A stretch of DNA of 13,471 nucleotides from JBFJVD01 sp041624375 (GTDB lineage: Bacteria > Chloroflexota > Anaerolineae > Anaerolineales > E44-bin32), in NCBI GenBank assembly GCA_041624375.1, contig JBFJVD010000055.1, positions 1 through 13,471 on the forward strand. Reading direction: 5' to 3'. Positions 6,138 to 12,427 of the stretch are shown piece by piece. The notes under the pieces were generated by a model, which saw nothing but the letters and a program-made list of their open reading frames with translations, was not told the origin of the DNA and searched no databases. A program made the translations under genes and the position numbers. How positions within the stretch are numbered: the stretch's first letter is position 1; each line of letters opens with the position of its first letter.

Positions 6138-8543
6138 TCAGGAGTCCGCCCCGTAGAGCCTTTGATAGATGGCATAGACCTCATAGATGGTGCGGATATA
6201 TCGATGAGGTTCAGCGAGGCGGATGACTTCGAGGAACAGATCGGGGTCGTCTGGAGCAAGTTCATGCCAAATGAGCGCGTTCCCTGGTCCGGCATTGTAG
6301 GCTGCAAGTGCTGCGTAGAGGTCGCCGTCGAACAGCTCGCGCTGCTGGGAAAGGTAGGCCGTCCCGAGCCGGACGCTCACGACCGGCCGGTAGAGGTCGT
6401 CCGCATCGTAGCCTGGCGGCCACCCGAGGCGTGCCGCCACTTCGGCGCCGGTGCTCGGAATGATCTGCATAAGGCCGCGAGCGGCTGCAAAGGAGGTCGC
6501 AAAGCCCTCGAAGAGGCTTTCCTGGCGGACAACCGAGAGTAAGAACAGGCCGTCGAACTCATTCTGGAGCGCAGCGGGAATGATCAGCTCCCCGAAGTAC
6601 GGGCCGAACCGCAGGCGGTTGAAATAGACCGGAGCCGTCATCGTCGCGGCGTCATCCATACCCGCCAGCGCCAGGATGTGGCGAGCAGCGAAGATGGCAT
6701 CGCGATAGAGCCCCATTTCGAGCAGCTCGTGGAGCAAGCGGTAGGTGGCCTCGGCGTCTGCTGTGAGCGCTTCCCGCAGGGCCCCGATCTCGGCCTTAGC
6801 TTCTAGATACAGGCCGAGCCGCCAGAACTCCTGCGCCCGAACAAATCTGGGATCAGCGGCCAGAGCCGCGTCAGCCTCAGTGAGCGGCTCGGGGCCATCC
6901 ACAACGAAGTTCTCTCGCAGCCAGGCTTCTGCCTGCAGCCGCTCGGCCTCCAGGTCGGCGGCGAAGTTGAAGACCGCGCTGCGGCTGAACGGAGCACGCC
7001 CCTCGAGCAGTTCACGCGCCCGCTCAGCATAGTAGCCGGTTGGATCCGCTGAGGCAGCCTGCTGCCACGCCGCACGCGCTCCGTCGATGTCGCCTTGCGC
7101 CTGCAGCGCCTTCCCCAACCATAGGCTGGCGGCCGCCTGATCGCCGGTTCCAGCCGCCAGGGCCTGAGCTCTTCGAAAGGCCTCAAGAGACGGTGGGAAC
7201 TCTCCAAGCCGGTAGCGAGCGATTCCTGCTTCGAAGGCTCCCTGAAAGGCGAGTGGGCTGGCGGGATACTCCGCCGGGATCCGCAGCCAGAGGGTGCTGG
7301 CTCTCGTAAGGTCTCCGATTCGCTCGGCGGTCCGGGCGGCGGAGAAGAGTGCATCGGGGGCGGAGGGATCCTGCGGGAGCGCCGCCACCAGGCCAAGGTA
7401 GGTTTCGATGGCGCCAATGTAATCCTCGAGCCAGGCCCATTGAGTGACCGCTTTGTCGAGCCAGGCAGGTGCATAAACAGCTTCGCCAGGATAGGACTGA
7501 ATCACAATGTTAAAGTCTTCAATTGCGCCGGTGGGATTCCCGAGCGCACGCCGGGTCAGGCCTCGGTAATAGTAGCCCGCGGCGCTGGGCGTTACGGCCA
7601 AGCTGCGGTCGAAGGCTGCCAGGGCTGGTTCATAGGCGCCCGCATTGAAGTCAACGAACCCTCGCTGATACTCGTCAACCGGTACGCCAGCCTCAACAAG
7701 CCGGATCAGGCCGGAGTAGGCATCGAAGGCTTGCGGATAGTTGTCGACCGAATCCTGGTAGCGTGCATAGGCCAGCTCAGGCTCCCCAACGGCCTCGTGC
7801 ACCTGGCCGGCGAGGTAGTTCGCCGTCGCGCGGGTGGCTCCATCGCCAGCCAGCGCGTAGACACGATCGAATTGCGTCAGTGCTTCGCTGAAAGCGCCGG
7901 ACTCAAACAGCGCCCTTCCCAGCTTGAGCTCCAGCCTGAGTGTTCCCTCCAGGTGAGGCGCCGCCAGGGCGCTGCGGTAGCGAGCGACGGCTTCTGCCGG
8001 CTGTCCATTCTGACGCAGCAAATCCCCAACGTTCTCTTGCAGATACGCGTCGATGCGCCCTGGTCGCGCAGCAAGATAGCGATCATAGTCAGCGATGGCC
8101 GCTGCATACTGCCCCAAACTTGCATGGGCCTGGGCGCGGAAGAACGACCCTGCCGCGGAATCAACGTGATCGGGGAAAGCATCCAGGTAGCTGGTGAGCG
8201 CCTGGATTGCGAGGGCATGGTCCCCCGCCCTCAGGTGAGTAAGGCCGATACCCAAGAGGGCTGCCGCCTGAATGGAGGGATCATTCGACTGGAGACGAGC
8301 CGCTTCGTAGGCGACGAGCGCTTGCTCCCAATCGCCGTTGAAGAGGGACTGTTCTCCCGCCTCGATGCGTGCTGCCGGCAGCGGTGTCGGCGTAGGCGTT
8401 GGCGTGGGAGAAGGGGAAGGCGTCGCGGTCGCCGTCGGAGTTGGTGTGGCAACGAACGGCAGATTGGCGACAAGATTGCAGCCGAGCCCGGCAAGGCCGA
8501 GAAGGGCGAGCCCGAAGAGCAGGCGGTAGGTTCGGGCGGGCAT
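6138..8543 (-). CDS. TPR-repeat lipoprotein with C-terminal lytic transglycosylase (SLT/Slt70-type) domain
   Basis: Predicted membrane-anchored enzyme that cleaves the MurNAc-GlcNAc bond of peptidoglycan. With ATG at 8543 it has 801 residues: a basic signal peptide MPARTYR, a hydrophobic core and a lipobox-like AGLGC (Cys22), a Thr/Pro/Ser linker (33-56), then about nine TPR-like helical pairs, for example FNGDWEQALVAYEAA and YEPALAAFDRSLAVTP. An Slt70-like linker with YYAERARELLEGRAPF follows. The SLT domain at the C-terminus has SVVRQES (catalytic Glu675), ARGLMQIIPSTG and AAYNAGPG (749-754). The lipobox position -3 is Gly rather than Leu, so lipidation is probable, not certain. An in-frame ATG at 8555 (805 residues) is possible, but it lies inside the -10 box of a strong promoter and lacks a ribosome-binding site. 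Starting at 8543 makes the mRNA leaderless. The chain is longer than E. coli Slt70. A PG-cleaving domain argues for a walled host. Confidence 0.92.
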   Translation of the reverse strand: MPARTYRLLFGLALLGLAGLGCNLVANLPFVATPTPTATATPSPSPTPTPTPTPLPAARIEAGEQSLFNGDWEQALVAYEAARLQSNDPSIQAAALLGIGLTHLRAGDHALAIQALTSYLDAFPDHVDSAAGSFFRAQAHASLGQYAAAIADYDRYLAARPGRIDAYLQENVGDLLRQNGQPAEAVARYRSALAAPHLEGTLRLELKLGRALFESGAFSEALTQFDRVYALAGDGATRATANYLAGQVHEAVGEPELAYARYQDSVDNYPQAFDAYSGLIRLVEAGVPVDEYQRGFVDFNAGAYEPALAAFDRSLAVTPSAAGYYYRGLTRRALGNPTGAIEDFNIVIQSYPGEAVYAPAWLDKAVTQWAWLEDYIGAIETYLGLVAALPQDPSAPDALFSAARTAERIGDLTRASTLWLRIPAEYPASPLAFQGAFEAGIARYRLGEFPPSLEAFRRAQALAAGTGDQAAASLWLGKALQAQGDIDGARAAWQQAASADPTGYYAERARELLEGRAPFSRSAVFNFAADLEAERLQAEAWLRENFVVDGPEPLTEADAALAADPRFVRAQEFWRLGLYLEAKAEIGALREALTADAEATYRLLHELLEMGLYRDAIFAARHILALAGMDDAATMTAPVYFNRLRFGPYFGELIIPAALQNEFDGLFLLSVVRQESLFEGFATSFAAARGLMQIIPSTGAEVAARLGWPPGYDADDLYRPVVSVRLGTAYLSQQRELFDGDLYAALAAYNAGPGNALIWHELAPDDPDLFLEVIRLAEPHRYIRTIYEVYAIYQRLYGADS
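8376..8447 (-). repeat. Thr-Pro low-complexity linker repeat within the transglycosylase gene
   Basis: Twenty-four codons encode alternating Thr, Pro, Ala and Ser (pattern TPTPTATATPSPSPTPTPTP and on) between the lipid-anchor Cys and the TPR domain. It is probably an extended spacer holding the enzyme away from the membrane; Thr/Ser density makes glycosylation possible. The DNA is a degenerate short tandem repeat and may vary in length between strains. Confidence 0.8.
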
Positions 8544-8550
8544 GGCGGTC

Positions 8551-8580
8551 ATCATAAAGGAAGCCGCGGAAGGGTGTCAA
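8551..8580 (-). promoter_or_regulatory. Strong promoter giving a leaderless transglycosylase mRNA
   Basis: On the minus strand: perfect TTGACA (8580-8575), 18-nt spacer, TATGAT (8556-8551, 5 of 6). The -10 box overlaps the ATGATG at 8555-8550. Seven bases (GACCGCC) follow before ATG at 8543, which is where transcription should begin. No Shine-Dalgarno sequence precedes either start candidate. Confidence 0.65.
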
Positions 8581-8603
8581 CGGTACCCTCGCCTTCGAAT
8601 CCC

Positions 8604-8632
8604 TTGCGATCGGGGGGTCTCCATGCTACACT
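8604..8632 (+). promoter_or_regulatory. Promoter for the kinase-GNAT-ahcY cluster
   Basis: TTGCGA (8604-8609), 17-nt spacer, TACACT (8627-8632), with TG one base upstream of the -10 box (8624-8625), an extended -10. Predicted start is near 8639, about 93 nt before the kinase ATG. It is divergent from the transglycosylase promoter. A terminator hairpin lies immediately downstream. Confidence 0.5.
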
Positions 8633-8657
8633 TCAGTTCGGCAAGTTTCCACAACCC

Positions 8658-8683
8658 GCGCTCTCTCGAGAGAGCGCCTTTTT
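8658..8683 (+). terminator. Intrinsic terminator in the kinase leader, probable attenuator
   Basis: A perfect 20-bp palindrome, GCGCTCTCTC followed by GAGAGAGCGC (8658-8677), then C and five T (8679-8683). As RNA it makes an 8-bp stem with a UCGA loop and a U-tract, a textbook rho-independent terminator. The gene upstream is divergent, so the hairpin does not end any visible gene. It stands about 20 nt after the predicted transcription start and 48 nt before the kinase ATG, which suggests premature termination or a very short RNA. The U-tract is present only on the plus strand. Confidence 0.7.
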
Positions 8684-8731
8684 GTGTCTGGGGCTGCCTC
8701 CTGTGGGTGTTGCCAGCGCGAAGCAGAAGCC

Positions 8732-9688
8732 ATGATGAACATCGTCCTCACGGGATCGGTCGCCTACGACTACCTGATGACCTTCCCGGGTCGATTTCGT
8801 GATCACATCCTTCCCGACCGACTCGACTCCCTCAGCCTTTCATTCCTGGTCGATTCGATGGTTCGCCAGCGGGGCGGAATCGCGGCCAACATTGCCTACA
8901 CACTGGCGCTGCTGAGCGAACGCCCGCGGGTGATGGCGACGGTCGGCGAGGATTTTCAAGAATACCGCGAATGGCTGGAATCGAACGGTGTGGACACCTC
9001 TGCTATCCGCCAGCTTGAAGGCATTTTCACGGCCTCCTTCTTCGTCAACACAGACCAGGTCAACGCGCAGATCGCCACCTTCTACAGCGGGGCGATGTCG
9101 CGTGCGGCGGAGCTGAGTTTCGCCGAGCTTGATCCACCACCTGATCTGGCCATGATTTCAGCCAATGACCCGAAGGCGATGATCAACTATGTCGAAGAAT
9201 GCCGGCGCCTTGAGGTCGCGTACATGTATGATCCGGGGCAGCAGGTCGTGCGCCTCGACGGCGATCAGCTCCGCGCCGGGCTGCGCGGCGCCACCGCCAT
9301 CTTTGTCAACGATTACGAGTTCGGACTGATCGAGGAAAAGACCGGCCTCAAACTCGAGGAGCTGCTTGCATATGCGCGATTCGTCGTCATCACGCGCGGC
9401 GATCGTGGGGCGGACCTCTACACCCGTGACGAGGAAGTCCGGGTCCCGGCCGTTCCGGAGCGGCAATTGGCCGACCCGACCGGCGTCGGCGACGCTTTTC
9501 GCGGCGGCTTCCTGAAAGGCTACGCCCACTCGCTGGACCTGACCCGCTGCACCCAGATGGGCGTCCTGGCGGCGACGTACTGCATCGAGAATCGAGGCAC
9601 GCAGGGGCACCGGTTCAGTCTGCAGGAGTTCGTTACGCGCTTTCGACGTCATTTCAACGATGAAGGGGAGCTGGATCGATTGCTGTGA
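8732..9688 (+). CDS. PfkB-family kinase, probable adenosine kinase
   Basis: A ribokinase-fold kinase of 318 residues, predicted to phosphorylate adenosine to AMP with ATP. The N-terminal block is MNIVLTGSVAYDYLMTFPGRF; the substrate-side signature is RGGIAANIAYTLALL (47-61), and the C-terminal PfkB signature DPTGVGDAFRGGF holds the catalytic base Asp254. Nucleoside kinases of this branch often read GS.AYD at the start. The adenosine assignment rests mainly on ahcY two genes downstream: removing adenosine drives S-adenosylhomocysteine hydrolysis. A sugar or inosine/other nucleoside substrate is possible. Start ATG at 8732, or the next codon ATG at 8735, with a poor AGAAG upstream. An in-frame GTG at 8684 would add 16 residues but begins right at the end of a terminator U-tract, so it is rejected. 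The stop TGA shares its last base with the ATG of the next gene. Confidence 0.88.
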   Translation: MMNIVLTGSVAYDYLMTFPGRFRDHILPDRLDSLSLSFLVDSMVRQRGGIAANIAYTLALLSERPRVMATVGEDFQEYREWLESNGVDTSAIRQLEGIFTASFFVNTDQVNAQIATFYSGAMSRAAELSFAELDPPPDLAMISANDPKAMINYVEECRRLEVAYMYDPGQQVVRLDGDQLRAGLRGATAIFVNDYEFGLIEEKTGLKLEELLAYARFVVITRGDRGADLYTRDEEVRVPAVPERQLADPTGVGDAFRGGFLKGYAHSLDLTRCTQMGVLAATYCIENRGTQGHRFSLQEFVTRFRRHFNDEGELDRLL

Positions 9689-10449
9689 TGCAGGCGTCAG
9701 ATGAGGGTGCAATCCGCGAGCTGCTCGAACGCGAGCGGGTCTGGGCCGCGTATGCGCTGGCAGATCTGGACCCCGCCGAGAGCATGCCGGTCGAGTGGGG
9801 AATCGCTGGGGCTGGACTGACGATGATCTATCGTGGCCTCGAGCCGCCGGTCCTGTTCGCATGCGGAGATCCCGAACCGGTGGGAAAGCTGCTCGATTCG
9901 ATTCCAGCAGGCCGGTACACCTTCACGCTTCTTGGCGTTCATCGGAGCCGCCTGGGTGCTCGGCTGCAGCCGGACAGTCAGGCCAGAATGTGGCGGATGG
10001 TGCATCGCCAATCGTCGCCGTCCGCCTCGGCTGCGCAGGGAACCACCTGGCTCGGGCCGGTAGATCTCCCTGCCATCCAGCAGCTCTTTGGCGACCACGC
10101 CGATCAACCGGATTCCTTTCACCCGAGCCAGCTGCGCACGGGATCGTTCTTCGGACTCCGAGAGGCCGGCGAGCTGGTTTCGATTGCCGGCACGCATGTG
10201 GTCTCGGAGGCCATGAGTGTCGCGGCAATCGGCAACGTCTTCACGCGTCCAGACCGGCGCGGCCAGGGCCTGGGGCGAAGGACGACGGCGGCAACGTTGG
10301 CCTGGCTTCTGGCAAGAGGCATTCAAACAATCGTCTTGAATGTGGGCATGGACAATCCGGCTGCGATTCACCTTTACCGAGAATTGGGATTCATGCCATT
10401 CTGTGGATACTACGAGGGGACAGCAATCCTGCATCCCGATGACTCCTGA
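9688..10449 (+). CDS. Two-part GNAT-family acetyltransferase in the SAM-cycle cluster
   Basis: A 253-residue GNAT protein. The C-terminal half is a standard GNAT core: IGNVFTRPDRRGQGLGRR, with the acetyl-CoA loop RGQGLG (191-196), then TIVLNVGMDNPAAIHLYRELGF (214-235), the usual 'N..A..lY...GF' motif. The N-terminal half (about 1-115), beginning IRELLERERVWAAYALADLDP, looks like the degenerate first domain seen in some tandem GNATs (FR47-like); I see no acetyl-CoA loop in it. ATG at 9688 overlaps the kinase stop by one base (TGATG), and no ribosome-binding site lies at a normal distance, so translation is probably coupled to the kinase. ahcY starts 18 nt after its stop. The substrate is unknown. 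Its place between two enzymes handling S-adenosylhomocysteine products suggests a linked metabolite, such as a thiol- or amine-bearing compound, or protein control, but this is inference. Confidence 0.85.
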   Translation: MQASDEGAIRELLERERVWAAYALADLDPAESMPVEWGIAGAGLTMIYRGLEPPVLFACGDPEPVGKLLDSIPAGRYTFTLLGVHRSRLGARLQPDSQARMWRMVHRQSSPSASAAQGTTWLGPVDLPAIQQLFGDHADQPDSFHPSQLRTGSFFGLREAGELVSIAGTHVVSEAMSVAAIGNVFTRPDRRGQGLGRRTTAATLAWLLARGIQTIVLNVGMDNPAAIHLYRELGFMPFCGYYEGTAILHPDDS

Positions 10450-10467
10450 GGAGGAAGAAGACCTGTT

Positions 10468-11733
10468 ATGACCAAACTTGAATACGATGTGAAGGATCTG
10501 CGGCTGGCGGAGGGCGGGCGCCGCCGAATCGAGTGGGCCGATCTGGAGATGCCGGTGCTGCGTCAGGTGCGGGATCGTTTTGCCAGGGAGAAGCCACTTA
10601 TGGGCGCAAAGGTGGCCGCCTGCCTGCATGTCACCACAGAGACGGCGAATTTGATGCGCACCCTCAGCGAGGGCGGCGCGGACACTGTCCTCTGTGCATC
10701 GAATCCGCTCTCAACGCAAGACGACGCCGCCGCCTCACTTGTGACGCATTTCGAGATCCCGGTGTATGCGCGCAAGGGCGAGGACAACGAGACCTACTAC
10801 GAACACATCCGCGCCGCGCTGGACTATCGTCCGATCGTCACCATGGACGACGGGGCCGATCTGGTGAGCACGCTCCACAAGGAGAGGCACGACCAGCTTC
10901 CCGAGATCGTGGGCGGAACCGAGGAGACCACCACCGGCGTGATCCGGTTGCGCGCCATGGCGCGGGAGGGCATGCTCGGCTATCCGGTCATCGCCGTCAA
11001 TGACGCCAGGACCAAGCACTTCTTCGACAACCGCTACGGGACTGGCCAGTCGACGATCGACGGAATCATCCGGGCGACGAACATCCTGCTGGCCGGGAAG
11101 GTCTTCGTGGTCGCCGGCTATGGCTGGTGCGGTCGCGGCCTGGCAAACCGGGCACGCGGCATGGGCGCACAGGTGATTGTGACCGAGGTCGATCCGCTGG
11201 CGGCCCTGGAGGCTGTCATGGACGGCTTCCAGGTAATGCCGATGGCGCAGGCGGCGCCGATCGGCGATATCTTCTGCACGGTCACCGGGGATATCAATGT
11301 GCTCGACCACGCGCATTTTGAGGCCATGAAGGACGGCGCCATTGTCTCGAATTCGGGGCACTTCAACGTCGAGATCAATATCCCCATGCTTGAAGAGCTA
11401 TCCGTCGAGAAGAGGAAGGTGCGCGAGTATGTCGATCAATACCATTTGGCCGATGGCCGGCGGATCAATCTGCTCGGTGAGGGCCGGCTTGTGAACCTGG
11501 CCGCTGCCGAAGGACATCCGGCCAGCGTGATGGACATGTCCTTCGCCAATCAGGCACTTTCGCTCGAGTGGATCCTTAAGAACGCCGATCAGCTCGAGAA
11601 CAAGGTGTACACGATTCCAGAAGAAGTTGACCGAGAGATCGCCCGGATGAAGCTCGAAGGCATGGGAATCGAAATCGACACCCTCACCGAGGAGCAGCAG
11701 CGATACCTGAGTTCGTGGGAAGAGGGAACCTAG
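10468..11733 (+). CDS. ahcY: Adenosylhomocysteinase (S-adenosyl-L-homocysteine hydrolase), short form
   Basis: NAD-dependent cytoplasmic enzyme that splits S-adenosylhomocysteine into adenosine and homocysteine, relieving product inhibition of methyltransferases. It has 421 residues. Conserved blocks in order: CLHVTTETANLMRTL (52-66, His54, Glu58), MDDGADL (126-132), GGTEETTTGV (149-158), VNDARTKHFFDN (177-188, with Lys183 and Asp187), the NAD-binding VVAGYGWCGRGLA (214-226) with Glu240, and SNSGHFNVEI (294-303, His298). It lacks the mid-chain insertion and the C-terminal Lys/Tyr tail of the eukaryotic and proteobacterial enzyme, ending LSSWEEGT. The catalytic-site Cys of human enzyme (Cys195) is Thr192 in RYGTGQST. 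This is the pattern of Thermotoga and archaeal short forms; some archaeal members act on S-inosylhomocysteine instead, so that substrate is an alternative. A GAGGAGGAAG purine run precedes the ATG. Last gene of the kinase-GNAT-ahcY cluster. Confidence 0.96.
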   Translation: MTKLEYDVKDLRLAEGGRRRIEWADLEMPVLRQVRDRFAREKPLMGAKVAACLHVTTETANLMRTLSEGGADTVLCASNPLSTQDDAAASLVTHFEIPVYARKGEDNETYYEHIRAALDYRPIVTMDDGADLVSTLHKERHDQLPEIVGGTEETTTGVIRLRAMAREGMLGYPVIAVNDARTKHFFDNRYGTGQSTIDGIIRATNILLAGKVFVVAGYGWCGRGLANRARGMGAQVIVTEVDPLAALEAVMDGFQVMPMAQAAPIGDIFCTVTGDINVLDHAHFEAMKDGAIVSNSGHFNVEINIPMLEELSVEKRKVREYVDQYHLADGRRINLLGEGRLVNLAAAEGHPASVMDMSFANQALSLEWILKNADQLENKVYTIPEEVDREIARMKLEGMGIEIDTLTEEQQRYLSSWEEGT

Positions 11734-11759
11734 CGGGAGTCCCGATTCGCTGCGATCGG

Positions 11760-11788
11760 CATCCCGGAGCCCGGTGGGCTCGGGGATG
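11760..11788. terminator. Hairpin between ahcY and the convergent lipoprotein gene
   Basis: CATCCC (11760-11765) pairs with GGGATG (11783-11788), and GAGCCC (11767-11772) with GGGCTC (11776-11781), around a GGT loop with one G-G mismatch. The following TCTCTATT is only partly T-rich. It fits a terminator for ahcY. A second hairpin, GTCTCT (11788-11793) with AGAGAC (11801-11806), overlaps the stop codon of the minus-strand gene and cannot form together with the full first stem. Confidence 0.5.
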
Positions 11789-11791
11789 TCT

Positions 11792-12316
11792 CTATTCCCC
11801 AGAGACTTCAACGATCACAAAGACGATATCGCCGAAGAGGGTCCCATCCGGGGCTCGGGCCTGCCAGCGGCTCTGATAGGTTCCCGGTTCGGCCGGCGCC
11901 GTCATTGTCACCTGCCAAATGGCATTGGTGCCTGATCGGGCGGGATAGAGCGCAGCTTCTTCGGGCGCCAATAGATCGCTCGTGTCAAGCCGTACAAGGC
12001 GATAGCTCGGACCCCAATCGCAGGTTCCGGTGTTCTGCATCGACCAGCGCTTTTCAAATTCATCTCCCGGTGTGATCAAACTGCCGTCCGGAATCGTCAG
12101 ATCCTCGAGGAACCGCGCCCCGTTCTCACACTCTCCTGGCGGCTGTGGCTCCTCGAAGCCGGCTTCGGTGGGTGCGGGTTGAAGATCGGTGAGTGGCTCT
12201 TGAAGACCGCCGGCCGGCGCCGGCGCGACAGGCGAAGCCGCGCTCGCGCAGCCGGCGATGAGTGCCGGGACGATCAGAAGTCTAAGGGAAGCCCACCTGC
12301 GCACGCCGCTGTGCAT
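11792..12316 (-). CDS. Small lipoprotein with NBR1-type Ig-like domain
   Basis: An exported protein of 174 residues from ATG at 12316. The signal peptide is MHSGVRRWASLRLLIVPALIAGC with a good lipobox, IAGC (Cys23). A Pro/Ala/Glu-rich spacer follows (24-60). The folded part (about 63-172) matches the 'next-to-BRCA1' central Ig-like domain: EDLTIPDGSLITPGDEFEKR, then WSMQNTGTCDWGPSYRLVRL, ending in a PGTYQSRWQARAP strand. Cys63 and Cys99 could form a disulfide. In eukaryotic NBR1 this domain is a beta sandwich that binds cargo; in bacteria it appears in secreted proteins of unknown role, and I cannot assign a function here. An in-frame TTG at 12355 would add 13 residues ahead of the signal peptide and is unlikely. 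The gene lies downstream of the recA terminator and has its own -10 box, so it is probably transcribed alone. Confidence 0.82.
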   Translation of the reverse strand: MHSGVRRWASLRLLIVPALIAGCASAASPVAPAPAGGLQEPLTDLQPAPTEAGFEEPQPPGECENGARFLEDLTIPDGSLITPGDEFEKRWSMQNTGTCDWGPSYRLVRLDTSDLLAPEEAALYPARSGTNAIWQVTMTAPAEPGTYQSRWQARAPDGTLFGDIVFVIVEVSGE

Positions 12317-12323
12317 GGTCGCG

Positions 12324-12329
12324 ATTATA
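12324..12329 (-). promoter_or_regulatory. Consensus -10 box giving a leaderless lipoprotein mRNA
   Basis: A perfect TATAAT on the minus strand, followed by seven bases (CGCGACC) and then ATG at 12316. This is the same geometry as the transglycosylase promoter. The -35 side is weak: with spacers of 16-19 nt no good TTGACA match exists; TTGATC is present but 20 nt away. No Shine-Dalgarno sequence precedes the ATG. Confidence 0.5.
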
Positions 12330-12381
12330 GCGCTTGAAGACTGACAGGAGATCAACTGAGCGTCCGACGAACGCCCGATGC

Positions 12382-12410
12382 AAAAAGGGCCGGCTCGTGA
12401 GAGCCGGCCC
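12382..12410 (-). terminator. Intrinsic terminator of recA
   Basis: On the minus strand GGGCCGGCTC (12410-12401), loop TCAC, GAGCCGGCCC (12396-12387), then TTTTT (12386-12382). The 10-bp stem is perfect and the U-tract follows directly. It begins 17 nt after the recA stop and should separate recA from the lipoprotein gene. Confidence 0.9.
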
Positions 12411-12427
12411 TGCCCAGGTCAATCGAG

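Noticed and set aside
8376..8447. CRISPR-like or mobile-element repeat
   Set aside because: It is a degenerate codon repeat in frame with the lipoprotein and encodes a Thr-Pro linker; there are no spacers or conserved repeat units.
8684..8731. GTG at 8684 as the start of the kinase
   Set aside because: It begins at the base after a terminator T-tract, has no ribosome-binding site, and the added 16 residues (Cys-rich) do not belong to the PfkB fold. ATG at 8732 or 8735 fits the family.
8633..8731. A SAH or SAM riboswitch upstream of the kinase-ahcY cluster
   Set aside because: Only about 20 nt lie between the predicted transcription start and the terminator, and I could not find the conserved SAH- or SAM-riboswitch core sequences or stems in the leader.
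7440..8735. A 431-codon open frame on the plus strand opposite the transglycosylase
   Set aside because: Shadow of the TPR/linker coding region: its product has a low-complexity Arg/Gly run exactly opposite the Thr-Pro linker and no family motif.
9697..10629. A 310-codon open frame on the minus strand opposite the GNAT and the start of ahcY
   Set aside because: It crosses the boundary between two well-supported plus-strand genes and shows no conserved motif.
12317..12355. TTG at 12355 as the start of the NBR1-Ig lipoprotein
   Set aside because: It would place 13 extra residues before a normal signal peptide, and its codons span the perfect -10 box.
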